In this document: positions 1 to 7,413 of the stretch, piece after piece | Numbering within the stretch: the first letter of the stretch is position 1 | How the letters are laid out: each line of letters opens with the position of its first letter | Notes under the pieces: generated by a model | Databases searched by the model: none | Told to the model about the DNA's origin: nothing | What the model saw: only the letters and a program-made list of their open reading frames with translations | Translations under genes and position numbers: made by a program | NCBI GenBank assembly: GCA_964396845.1 | Contig: CAYNGH010000039.1 | Span: 1 to 22,878 of the forward strand | Direction of reading: 5' to 3' | DNA: 22,878 nucleotides | DNA from: CAYNGH01 sp964396845 | GTDB lineage: Bacteria > Vulcanimicrobiota > JAJTBE01 > CAYNGH01

Positions 1-887
1 TTTCCCCCGTCACATACCCACTGGGTATGCTTCATCGCTGCTTCCACTTCCTCAGCCTTGTGATATTCCCCGTCCCGGTATGCGTTGGGGCTCATCCAGT
101 TCCGGGAATAAACAATGTCAGCGCCGTCATAGCAATCCACCGGTTCATGGGTTATCTCGAACTTCTGGCCGTTGGCCTGGCAGTTTTTCCGGGTCATTTC
201 GATGACTTCCGGATCCAGGTCGTATCCTTCGGGATAAGCCAGCACCACATCCATGCCCATGCGGGAGTTTATGAGAAGGGACTCCTGCACCGAACACCAC
301 GAACGGCACAAGGCTCCCTGTCCCCATACCTGCAGGAGTTTCTTTCCCTTGAGGTTCTTCCCCAGATGCTTTCGATATCCCATCACATCCGCCAGACCCT
401 GGCAGGGATGATACTTGTCATGGGCCATGCTGACCACGGGAATTTCCGACCACCGGGCGTATTCTTCCAGCAGTTCCTGTCCCGCGCCATAATAGGGCAC
501 CTTGTCCTCAAGGATTCTAATTCCAAGACCGCAGGCATAACGGCTCATCACCTTGGCTGCGTCCTCGATGGTTTCCCCGGCGCTTTTGGATGTTTTGAGG
601 CGCATGGATTTCGGCTCCAGAAATTGGGAATGCCCGCCCATTTCTGTGGTTGCCCCTTCAAAGGACTGACGGGTTCTAACCGAGGGATTGTAAAAGAACA
701 TCATAAATGTGCGGTGCTTTAAAATCTCAAAATACTTCCCGTCAAAGCGATGCCTCTGCATATCCTCCGCCAGCTCCAATGTGGCAATGAGCTCCTCCAG
801 CGACCAATCCTGGGTGCAAAGGAGATGTTTGCCCCACAGACCTTCATAAAGACCTTTCGAGGTTTTTTCCTCTTGCATTACTGCCAT
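1..887 (-). CDS. Ornithine/N-acetylornithine carbamoyltransferase family protein (paralogue B, 3' end beyond window)
   Basis: I translated this frame by hand. It is open from the ATG at 887-885 to the left edge (295 complete codons), so the C-terminus is missing. An AGGAGG lies 9 nt before the ATG. Members of this family transfer the carbamoyl group of carbamoyl phosphate to an amine in the cytoplasm. Visible motifs are the carbamoyl-phosphate loop SVRTRQSFE, the HPCQGLAD motif, and a second-domain segment reading DIVYSRNW. In N-acetylornithine carbamoyltransferases this position reads like DVVYAKSW, whereas classical ornithine enzymes carry an SMG loop further on. Free ornithine may therefore not be the substrate. 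The gene lies 69 bp downstream of a paralogue on the same strand, with a terminator-like hairpin between them. The family assignment is firm; the substrate is unknown. Confidence 0.85.
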   Translation of the reverse strand, partial: MAVMQEEKTSKGLYEGLWGKHLLCTQDWSLEELIATLELAEDMQRHRFDGKYFEILKHRTFMMFFYNPSVRTRQSFEGATTEMGGHSQFLEPKSMRLKTSKSAGETIEDAAKVMSRYACGLGIRILEDKVPYYGAGQELLEEYARWSEIPVVSMAHDKYHPCQGLADVMGYRKHLGKNLKGKKLLQVWGQGALCRSWCSVQESLLINSRMGMDVVLAYPEGYDLDPEVIEMTRKNCQANGQKFEITHEPVDCYDGADIVYSRNWMSPNAYRDGEYHKAEEVEAAMKHTQWVCDGG

Positions 888-903
888 ATATCAATTCCTC
901 CTG

Positions 904-943
904 AAAAAAAATTCCAGGGGCAGGTCATAAAACCTACCCCCAG
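904..943 (-). terminator. Intrinsic terminator or attenuator between the two carbamoyltransferase genes
   Basis: Read on the minus strand, a GC-rich stem (arms at 932-943 and 914-925, about 12 bp including three G-U pairs) encloses a 6-nt loop. It is followed by AA and then eight T (plus-strand A-run 904-911). The T-run ends only a few bases before the AGGAGG that serves the downstream carbamoyltransferase, and I see no room for a separate promoter there. It therefore probably lets a fraction of transcripts through or acts as a regulated attenuator. Confidence 0.7.
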
Positions 944-956
944 CCTGATAATATTC

Positions 957-2021
957 TTACATCCGACCGCCCATGGTCAGAGCCAGTATCGCCTTGATGG
1001 TATGCATCCGGTTTTCTGCCTCATCAAAAACAATAGACTGGGGCCCGTCGATGACCTCGTTGGAAACTTCCATCCCCCGGTCCGCAGGGAGGCAGTGCAT
1101 GTAATAGGCATGCTTTCTGGCGTTCTTCATCATCTTTTCGTCGCAGTACCAGTGCTTCACTGCTTCACATTCCTTCTCGGCCTTTTTGTGATCTGAAACC
1201 TGGCCAATCTCCGGGAAGCTGAGCATGGAAACAGGACACCAGGCCTTGGGATAAACCACATCAGCACCGTCAAAGCCTTCGGCCATGTCGTGAACCACCC
1301 GGAAGGTGGAGCCGTTCAACTCGGCGTTTTCCTGGCATTTCTTGATGACTGCAGGATCCAGCTCGAATCCCCTGGGATGGGCCAGGGTCACGTTCATCCC
1401 CATCAGGGTGGGAGCCAGAACCAGGGACTGGGGGACCGCCCTGGGTTTGTGAGGCGACGCTGAATAGGCATAGGACATGGTGAAATTGATGCCCTTGAAG
1501 GTGCCGAATTTCTCCCGGATAGTGAGAAGATCCGCCAGGGCCTGGGTGGGATGATACTTGTCGCACTCCATGTTGATAACAGGAATGTCCGAGAACCGGG
1601 CAAACTCCTTGATTACCCTGGTGGTCTTGCCGTATATCCACTGGCCGGGATCCCCATAGGCCCGGATGGATATGCCATGGCCCATTCTGTTTAGAACATT
1701 GGCCACGTCGGAAACTCTCTCGGTGGAGTAGGCTTCTTCCTCGCCCTCCAGGGCCGGGGTATAAATCTTGCCCGGCTCCAGATTGTTGGCATGGCCACCT
1801 AACTGGGTCATCCCAGTTTCAAAGGAGTTCCTGGTGCGCAGGGACTGATTGTAAAAAATCATAAAGAGGGTTTTATTCCTCAGTATGTGGCTGTGGTCTT
1901 CTCCCATCAGGAAACGCTTTTTTAGTTCTGCCGCCACATCCAGCAGGGTTTCCCATTCTTCCCTGGAGTAGTTGAATTCTGGCTCGATGTAGTCGCGACC
2001 TCTGAATCCGTTGGTGATCAT
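957..2021 (-). CDS. Ornithine/N-acetylornithine carbamoyltransferase family protein (paralogue A)
   Basis: A 354-residue cytoplasmic transcarbamylase. The start chosen is the ATG at 2021, preceded by GAGGAGG with a 7-nt spacer; a longer in-frame reading to 2063 lacks a ribosome binding site. Motifs in order are SLRTRNSFE (carbamoyl phosphate loop), LGGHANNLEPGK, HPTQALADLLTIRE, GADVVYPKAW, HCLPADRG and FDEAENRMHTIKA near the C-terminus. The LGGH..L.PGK and DVVYxKxW segments resemble N-acetylornithine carbamoyltransferases, while HCLPADRG.EV..VIDGP resembles classical ornithine carbamoyltransferases, so the protein is intermediate. The usual SMG ornithine loop is not seen. It is the first gene of a pair with paralogue B. 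The pathway is uncertain: arginine biosynthesis with an acylated intermediate, or a catabolic transcarbamylase. Confidence 0.88.
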   Translation of the reverse strand: MITNGFRGRDYIEPEFNYSREEWETLLDVAAELKKRFLMGEDHSHILRNKTLFMIFYNQSLRTRNSFETGMTQLGGHANNLEPGKIYTPALEGEEEAYSTERVSDVANVLNRMGHGISIRAYGDPGQWIYGKTTRVIKEFARFSDIPVINMECDKYHPTQALADLLTIREKFGTFKGINFTMSYAYSASPHKPRAVPQSLVLAPTLMGMNVTLAHPRGFELDPAVIKKCQENAELNGSTFRVVHDMAEGFDGADVVYPKAWCPVSMLSFPEIGQVSDHKKAEKECEAVKHWYCDEKMMKNARKHAYYMHCLPADRGMEVSNEVIDGPQSIVFDEAENRMHTIKAILALTMGGRM

Positions 2022-2056
2022 TAAGTATCCTCCTCTTGTATTTGGGTTGTATTTTT

Positions 2057-2108
2057 CCGGCACACCGCCGGCAGTATTTAAGAAACAAAAATAGCTCCTT
2101 CACGGAGC
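2057..2108 (-). promoter_or_regulatory. Two small hairpins in the leader of the carbamoyltransferase operon
   Basis: Two perfect 5-bp stems with 5-nt loops lie in the 5' region of paralogue A: CCGGC/GCCGG at 2057-2071 and GCTCC/GGAGC at 2094-2108. On the minus strand the second is followed by a T-rich run, giving a weak attenuator look. The stems are short and this may be chance; no known riboswitch fold is recognised. Confidence 0.25.
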
Positions 2109-2153
2109 CGTAATATGTCTTAATCAAATAAAAAACAATTCCTCTTTTTTTGA

Positions 2154-2190
2154 CCTCTTGGGAAAAGTTTTTTTCTGACGTATCAAGAGG
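2154..2190. promoter_or_regulatory. Inverted repeat CCTCTTG...CAAGAGG in the divergent intergenic region
   Basis: A perfect 7-bp inverted repeat (arms 2154-2160 and 2184-2190, centres about 30 bp apart) lies in the 243-bp AT-rich region between the divergent carbamoyltransferase operon and the ROK gene. The spacing would suit two half-sites for a dimeric regulator. No convincing -35/-10 pair was found on either strand, so this is only a candidate operator. Confidence 0.25.
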
Positions 2191-2264
2191 ACTATCCTGT
2201 ATTTAATATCTCTACTTTGTTTCTGTTTCGGCAGGGAAATCCCACAGAAGATTAAATTGAACCG

Positions 2265-3314
2265 ATGGGGGTGAGATTTTTGCAAAAAGCCATCGGAATA
2301 GACTTGGGAAGCTCACCAGTTACAGGAATCCTGGCGGATATAAAGGGCAACATCCTGGAGCACCGGCAAGTGGAAATACCCATGGACACATCCTTTGAAG
2401 AAGCCATAAAAAAAATCATATCCCTGGCAGGCAAACTGAAACAATTCGGTGTGTCCGGGGCAGGCATCGGCACCCCCGGCTGGCTTGACCCCGGCAGAGG
2501 TATTTTTCACAGGGCTCCCAATTACCCCCGCTGGAAGGAAGTCAATCTCACGGAACCCATCCGTAATGTCTTAGGATTAACAACTTACATTATTAACGAT
2601 GTCAACGCATGCGCCTTGGGGGAAAAATATTTCGGCGCAGCAAAACAGGCGGAAAGCAATTATAATATTCCCCGGTTCATGGAAATCCCCATGACCACCG
2701 ATTCAATTTTCGACTCTGCTCAGGAAGGACAAGACATCGGCAACATGATCTTCATCACTGTGGGAGTGGGCATCGGGGGAGGCATAATCATAAACAACGA
2801 ACTGGTGACTGGCGCTCACCAGGGAGCCGGAGAAGTGGGACACATCACCCTGGAGCCAGAAGGCCCTCCCTGTGGTTGCGGATCCTTCGGTTGTTTTGAA
2901 GCCCTCTGTTCCATGACCGCCATAAAAAAAGCCGTTGCCAACGGGCTGAACAGGAAAATTGAAACAAAACTGACCCGGTATATCTCCATCCCCGAAGAAC
3001 TGACCTTCGAAATACTCCGGGAATGTGTTCTGCTGAAGGATGAATTCGCCTGGGAGATTATATCTGTGATGGGTCATTACATGGGGATCGGCCTGGGAGT
3101 TGTGACAAATCTATTTGACCCGAATATTATTGTAATCGGCGGTGAGGTGGTGACCATACTGGATCTGCTTCGTCCTCTCATTGCCGATGAGATGAAAATG
3201 AGAGTGAAAATAATCCCCCATCAGGAAGTCCGGATAGTTCCTGCGAAATTAGGCAGACTGGCAGGGGCCTTCGGGGCAGCAGCCATGGTGTTTAAACGGC
3301 TTTACAACCTCTGA
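2265..3314 (+). CDS. ROK family protein (sugar kinase-like)
   Basis: About 349 residues, cytoplasmic; ROK proteins are ATP-dependent sugar kinases or sugar-responsive repressors. There is no N-terminal helix-turn-helix, so this is of the kinase type. The N-terminal phosphate loop reads GIDLGSS. NDVNACALGE carries the expected catalytic Asp. GVGIGGGI is the second phosphate motif, with Val where Thr is usual. GHITLEP followed by CGCGSFGCFEA is the ROK zinc site (His plus three Cys). About 35 extra residues lie between the catalytic region and the GVGIGGG motif. An in-frame TTG at 2280, preceded by GGGGGTG, is an alternative start that places the phosphate loop right at the N-terminus. The gene is convergent with the next one, with a 3-bp gap. 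The sugar is unknown. Confidence 0.88.
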   Translation: MGVRFLQKAIGIDLGSSPVTGILADIKGNILEHRQVEIPMDTSFEEAIKKIISLAGKLKQFGVSGAGIGTPGWLDPGRGIFHRAPNYPRWKEVNLTEPIRNVLGLTTYIINDVNACALGEKYFGAAKQAESNYNIPRFMEIPMTTDSIFDSAQEGQDIGNMIFITVGVGIGGGIIINNELVTGAHQGAGEVGHITLEPEGPPCGCGSFGCFEALCSMTAIKKAVANGLNRKIETKLTRYISIPEELTFEILRECVLLKDEFAWEIISVMGHYMGIGLGVVTNLFDPNIIVIGGEVVTILDLLRPLIADEMKMRVKIIPHQEVRIVPAKLGRLAGAFGAAAMVFKRLYNL

Positions 3315-3317
3315 GGA

Positions 3318-4454
3318 TCAATAAAAAAATGGCATCTGCCCGAAAGCCGAAACCATGGCCCACATACCCCCCAGAATCAGGGAATGACCTCCCAGGAGCA
3401 CGGGAATCGAAGAATTTCCAGCCCGGCGGGTAAACTGTGCAACAAAGGGATCTTTTATATTTTCCGGCTGGAACAGATCCGAATAAAAACGATCCCTGGT
3501 GCCCACATGCCCCAGCCGGTGGGCAAATAAGACCCGGGTATCAATAACGGCACCGTCACAGATTCCCTCAATGAAATCAAAGGCACCATCAATCCCCAGG
3601 TTGTCCACCAGTGCTCCCAGAATCGATTTTACCTGCCTTTTCTTCAGCCGGCCAAAGGATCGCATTCCCCTTTCCTCGGAAAGGATCCGGAAGGAACAGG
3701 GGCAGTTGGTGTCAAGATATTTAAACAGAGAAGACCCCACCCGACCCGAAAGAAAAATACGATTCCGATCCTTCAGCAGTCGGCAGAACCGCCTGACAGG
3801 TTCCGTATTCAAGGCCAGGCTTTCCAACACTCTGCGGGCTTCTTCTCCTGTTTTGGGATGAACCGACAGCACCATAAGATCCGCCGGAGTATCCACATCT
3901 CCAACAATCTCCACCGAGGGGGCGATGTATATGGATCGCATGGCCCGGTTCTGCCACAGGCTGTAAGCCAGGTTGTTATCCAGCCGGGGAGGCTCCATAA
4001 GCAGGGCAGTGGATGCCGGCGTAAATGCCACCCAGTCTGCAGAAAAGAAATTGTTGGTGTAAAGAATATTTTCCCCATCCACAAGAGATGTGCATATCCC
4101 ATCGATGATTTCCCCTGTTATCAGGGGACTGGCGCCGGAGCCCCAGTAGAAGAGGTTTAGAAGATGGTACTTGCGGATCCGGTCAAAAAGCCAGTGGCCG
4201 AAGTGAAATTTTGAAGTGTCGTCAAACCTGTCAGGAATCAGCCGGGGATCAACCCCATTTAAAGCATCGAGAAATTTCTGATCATTTGATGATACAATAA
4301 TCCTGTCAATCTGCCCCAGGGGAGCAAGTTTTTTTATCAGGTCAACTACCATGGCTTCTCGAACCCTGTGAACCCAGCGGGCCGGAGTGCACATACTGCG
4401 AAGTTTCCCGGCAAGTATCAGAAAAGTTACAGTATTATTATTTTTTTTGTCCAT
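3318..4454 (-). CDS. Nucleotidyltransferase-like (MobA/CofC-type) protein with an unrecognised C-terminal half
   Basis: 378 residues. The first ~195 resemble a GT-A fold nucleotidyltransferase: an N-terminal strand FLILAGK, a GSGASPLI segment, an Asn/Asp-containing centre and the typical closing motif GDVDTPADLMVL, as seen in MobA, IspD or CofC-like enzymes. The canonical LAGGxSxRMG loop is altered: after LAGK comes LRSMCTPARW, so the triphosphate loop is unusual. The remaining ~180 residues (about 200-378) include a Gly-rich GRVGSSLFKYL, a DGAVIDTRVLFAHR stretch and a C-terminal GGHSLILGGMWAM; I do not recognise this part. GGGAG lies 10 nt before the ATG. The gene runs against its neighbours, so its pathway is not implied by an operon. 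Confidence 0.6.
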   Translation of the reverse strand: MDKKNNNTVTFLILAGKLRSMCTPARWVHRVREAMVVDLIKKLAPLGQIDRIIVSSNDQKFLDALNGVDPRLIPDRFDDTSKFHFGHWLFDRIRKYHLLNLFYWGSGASPLITGEIIDGICTSLVDGENILYTNNFFSADWVAFTPASTALLMEPPRLDNNLAYSLWQNRAMRSIYIAPSVEIVGDVDTPADLMVLSVHPKTGEEARRVLESLALNTEPVRRFCRLLKDRNRIFLSGRVGSSLFKYLDTNCPCSFRILSEERGMRSFGRLKKRQVKSILGALVDNLGIDGAFDFIEGICDGAVIDTRVLFAHRLGHVGTRDRFYSDLFQPENIKDPFVAQFTRRAGNSSIPVLLGGHSLILGGMWAMVSAFGQMPFFY

Positions 4455-4505
4455 ATGGTCTTTACTCCCGGTAAATCTTACTGATATATCTATTGGATGA
4501 GAATG

Positions 4506-4528
4506 CCCGATTATGAAATTCCATCGGG
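4506..4528. promoter_or_regulatory. Inverted repeat CCCGAT...ATCGGG in a divergent promoter region
   Basis: A perfect 6-bp inverted repeat with an 11-nt spacer (arms 4506-4511 and 4523-4528) lies between the divergent nucleotidyltransferase and small membrane protein genes. It could be an operator. It overlaps the upstream candidate ATG at 4513, which supports using the later start at 4573 for the plus-strand gene. It is short enough to be chance. Confidence 0.2.
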
Positions 4529-4572
4529 ACAGACCCCAATATTTTAAGGCACTTTTTTTGAAAGAAGCAAAT

Positions 4573-4860
4573 ATGACCGGAAAGAAAATGATTCTTCACA
4601 GGACGATTCTGATTTTCCTGCTGATATTGTTTTGTGCGACCGGGGTATTTGGAGAAAATACCTCTTCAGCCCCCGAGGGCAATCAGCCCCCCGGCGAAAG
4701 GCAGAACCCATACGGCGCCATCATTGGGGCTGCCCTGCTGGTGGTCCTGCTGGTGATTTACACGGTTATCGTGGAAAAAAACGGCACTCAGGGAGGTTGC
4801 TCCAGTTGCGCCTGTGGCCGGAAGCCTGGGGAAGCATGTGAAAACAAAGATAAAAATTAA
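4573..4860 (+). CDS. Small Cys-rich membrane protein
   Basis: 95 residues from the ATG at 4573, which puts a hydrophobic signal sequence (ILIFLLILFCATGVFG) at the N-terminus. An in-frame ATG at 4513 would add 20 residues ahead of it and has no ribosome binding site. After a short Pro/Gly-rich stretch there is a second hydrophobic helix (AIIGAALLVVLLVIYTVIV), then a cytoplasmic-looking tail with CSSCACG and one further Cys. Layout and tail recall FeoB-associated Cys-rich membrane proteins, but no feoB is present here. The Cys cluster could bind a metal. It lies 20 bp upstream of, and probably cotranscribed with, the reductase-family gene. Function unknown. Confidence 0.65.
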   Translation: MTGKKMILHRTILIFLLILFCATGVFGENTSSAPEGNQPPGERQNPYGAIIGAALLVVLLVIYTVIVEKNGTQGGCSSCACGRKPGEACENKDKN

Positions 4861-4880
4861 TAAACTGGCGAGGGCATGAA

Positions 4881-5792
4881 GTGTCAGACATTCTGATATT
4901 CGGCGCTGGTGCCGTGGGACAATATATCGGCGGTCTTATGACCAGGGCAGGCAACCACAGGATAACCCTGGCAGGCAAGGCCGAGCATTATGATGCCATC
5001 CGGCAGGGCGGTCTAAATATTAAGTTGCCCCGGGGAGATGAATATCTCAACAAGATCAATTACCTCACCTCGGCCAGAAATATTCCTCAGCAGGACACCT
5101 TCGACTGGATCTTTCTCACGGTGAAGGGATATGATCTGAAGGAAGCTGTGATAGAGCTGAAAAAAGTCATCAAGCGAAGCAGAGATGTCCGGTTTGTCTT
5201 ATTCCAGCGGGGAGTCACCTTTCACCGGCAGTTATACCGGGTCATTCCCGATGAACGTTTGTTTGCGGCATCCCTCACCAACAATGTGGCCATATTTTCC
5301 CCGGGGACCGTCACCCAGGTGAATCAGGGTGGCGCTCTGTGCCTGTCGCCCCTGGACAGCAGGGAAAAGATTGATTCCCTTGCAAAGCTGTTTGACGGCA
5401 CCGGCCTGAAAATAAAGAAATACAAGAACTGGAAGTCCATGAAATGGTCAGCTTCCCTCTTTGAGATGCTCACCGACGGCTTTTGCGCCATGGGGGATTA
5501 TACTCCCGATAAGGAACTGTCCTTCAGCGCCCTTTACAACCTTGAGATGGAAGCCTTTAACGAGGCATGGAATGTTGCCCGGAAAAACAAGGTCAAAATT
5601 GTAAACCTGCCGGGATACAATCCCCGCCGGATAAGATTTCTCAGCAGTTGGCTCCCTGGATTGATAGGCCAGCCCCTGCTGACCCGTTATCTGACCAGCA
5701 AAAAACATACCCGGGTGCCCACCATAAAAAATGACATGGAAAAAGGAAAAACATCCAGCGAAATTCTCTTTATCAACGGGGGCTTTGCCTAG
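4881..5792 (+). CDS. Ketopantoate reductase (PanE/ApbA) family protein, interrupted by an in-frame TAG
   Basis: Starts at GTG 4881, preceded by GCGAGGG. The Rossmann motif FGAGAVGQYIGG is the NADP-binding loop of ApbA/PanE dehydrogenases. LTVKGYDL matches the family's conserved Lys-bearing segment, and the central WKSMKWSAS aligns with the usual W-K-x-x-x-N catalytic region, with Ser in place of Asn. The end EILFINGGF matches the conserved E-x-D-x-x-N-G helix, and the frame then meets TAG (5790-5792). The same frame continues for 55 further codons with the family's expected ending (see 5793-5960), so the protein as read here lacks part of its C-terminal domain. The family reduces 2-keto acids, ketopantoate in CoA synthesis, but many members have other substrates; the one here is unknown. 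Confidence 0.75.
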   Translation: MSDILIFGAGAVGQYIGGLMTRAGNHRITLAGKAEHYDAIRQGGLNIKLPRGDEYLNKINYLTSARNIPQQDTFDWIFLTVKGYDLKEAVIELKKVIKRSRDVRFVLFQRGVTFHRQLYRVIPDERLFAASLTNNVAIFSPGTVTQVNQGGALCLSPLDSREKIDSLAKLFDGTGLKIKKYKNWKSMKWSASLFEMLTDGFCAMGDYTPDKELSFSALYNLEMEAFNEAWNVARKNKVKIVNLPGYNPRRIRFLSSWLPGLIGQPLLTRYLTSKKHTRVPTIKNDMEKGKTSSEILFINGGFA

Positions 5793-5960
5793 ATGGGCAA
5801 AGAAGTGGGAGCTGAAACCCCTGCCAACAGTTATGTCACTCAGGAGCTTATGAGAATAATCTCGGCAAAAATACCCTGGGAAAAATACCGCAAGAAACCC
5901 GCGGAAATTGTTTCCAACTACCATCAGTTCAAGAAAAAGTATCTCTCCGGGAATCACTGA
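5793..5960 (+). pseudogene. In-frame C-terminal remainder of the ketopantoate reductase-family gene after the TAG
   Basis: Directly after the TAG at 5790-5792 the same frame reads MGKEVGAETPANSYV and runs to a TGA at 5958-5960. Family members normally have a segment like 'xxGxxxGxxTPxN' immediately after the E..INGG motif, so this is clearly the missing C-terminus and not an independent gene. The options are a nonsense mutation, a base-call error, read-through or amber recoding, or re-initiation at the ATG abutting the TAG (the only SD-like bases are GGGGG about 10 nt upstream). Confidence 0.75.
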
Positions 5961-6069
5961 CCAAGCTGTCAGAAAAAAACCGGTTCTTTTTTTTGTCATC
6001 TTCCCGACGCAAAAGGGGAAATTTGGATTATATCGTAATTATCCAGAAAGACACTTGAGGGAGGCTGCA

Positions 6070-7413
6070 ATGACTCAGGACTCCAGAATCCCTTCGTCGG
6101 AATCTTTAAAGAAAATATTCTATCATGCCCATAACCAGGCATCCATTCCCCAGGTTATGCGAAAGAATGTCATCCTGACGGAAAAAGCCCTGGAGATTAC
6201 CGGGAACTCATTTCCCCTGGATTCCTTCGAAAAAATCTATGTTGCCGGAGCGGGGATAGCTTCTTTTTATATGATCCGGCATATTCTGGCCCTCCTGCGG
6301 GATCGGGTATCCCAGGGAGTCGTTCTGGTTCCGCCGGGATATGGAGGTCAGCTGGATCGGATCAAGGTCTGCCAGGTCACCAGTCCCATGATTGATGAGA
6401 ACAGTTACAGGGCCATGCGGGATCTTCTGTTTATCACCGGCAGGGCAGGAGAAAAAGATCTGGTAATCCTGACCCTTTCCAAGGGAGCTTCAGAAGCCTT
6501 GGAAACCCTGCATCAGGGTATATCCTTCAACGATTACAACACCCTTGTCAAGCGACTTGCCGCATCAGGGGCGGATCTTTCTGAGATTAACGCCATAAGG
6601 ACCCATCTTTCCATGGTAAAGGGGGGCCAGCTTATCAACACTATCCACCCGGCCACTCTGATAGTCCTGATTCTATCCGACGAACCCGGCGGTGATATAT
6701 TTCGAACATATCAGGCTCCCACCTATTTTGACCCATCCACATACAAGTTTTGCCGTCAGGTTCTAATTCGTCACAAACTGCCCCTGAAGACCCCTTCAAG
6801 CATTCTGAATCATTTCAATCAGGGTATGGGGGGCAAGGTCCCCGAAACCCTCAAGCCCGGCGACGAAAAACTCCGTAAGGTATTCAACTTTGTCATTCAC
6901 GACAGTGCATCCTTTGCCGCCGATGCTCTTACCGGGGCAGAAGGACTGGGATTCACCTCCTCTATCCTGTCCACCAGGCTGGAGGGAGATGCTGTCAGTC
7001 TGGGACAATTTTTCGGGGCCATCATCAAGGATATTCTGGAGTTCGGCATTCCTCTGGAGTCGCCGTGCGTATTCATCTCTGCAGGCAGGCTCACCGATTC
7101 CGACGATAATCGTCTGGAAAACTGCTGTCGCTGTGCCCTGTCAGTGGCAAAATCGATTGATGGCCGGGCAAGGGCCAGTTTCATGACAGCAACTTCATTT
7201 CAATATGAGAAAAAGGGGTTTGTGGGAGCCGTAGTGGACGGAGGGACCATTGAAAGGCTTCGTCAGCGGGGGATCCATGCCGGCGAGGTCATTTCTTCGG
7301 GCAGATCCAGCGAAGCTATGGCGGAGATGGGTCTTGTGTTCCCGGCGAGTTTCTGCCCCAACGACTGCGGGGATTTGTTTGCCATAATGGTGGAGGATGG
7401 GAGGCAAGTATGA
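6070..7413 (+). CDS. Glycerate 2-kinase (MOFRL/DUF4147) family homologue with eroded active-site motifs
   Basis: 447 residues from the ATG at 6070, which follows a good GGGAGG; the open frame extends upstream but without a start signal. Glycerate-2-kinases phosphorylate D-glycerate with ATP in sugar-acid and one-carbon pathways. The overall order is preserved: KIYVAGAGIA near residue 50, the INAIRTHLSMVKGGQL signature (family N-x-vRkhLS-x-vKGG), LSDEPGGD, then a MOFRL-like C-terminal domain. However, the family's SGGxSAL loop reads SKGASEAL, the SGPT motif reads YQAPT, the GGRNQE motif reads DNRLENCC, and the terminal GPTGTNVND-like motif reads FCPNDCGD. It is therefore either a diverged enzyme with another substrate or a catalytically dead relative. 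Its TGA overlaps the start of the next gene (ATGA), implying coupled translation. Confidence 0.75.
   Translation: MTQDSRIPSSESLKKIFYHAHNQASIPQVMRKNVILTEKALEITGNSFPLDSFEKIYVAGAGIASFYMIRHILALLRDRVSQGVVLVPPGYGGQLDRIKVCQVTSPMIDENSYRAMRDLLFITGRAGEKDLVILTLSKGASEALETLHQGISFNDYNTLVKRLAASGADLSEINAIRTHLSMVKGGQLINTIHPATLIVLILSDEPGGDIFRTYQAPTYFDPSTYKFCRQVLIRHKLPLKTPSSILNHFNQGMGGKVPETLKPGDEKLRKVFNFVIHDSASFAADALTGAEGLGFTSSILSTRLEGDAVSLGQFFGAIIKDILEFGIPLESPCVFISAGRLTDSDDNRLENCCRCALSVAKSIDGRARASFMTATSFQYEKKGFVGAVVDGGTIERLRQRGIHAGEVISSGRSSEAMAEMGLVFPASFCPNDCGDLFAIMVEDGRQV

Noticed and set aside
27..722. A 231-codon plus-strand open frame
   Set aside because: It is the antisense shadow of the carbamoyltransferase read on the minus strand, whose translation carries clear family motifs.
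5961..6069. Terminator-like AAAAAAACCGGTTCTTTTTTTT near 5972-5993
   Set aside because: The core AACCGGTT is palindromic with no loop, so it is a poor hairpin. It is not strong enough to call.
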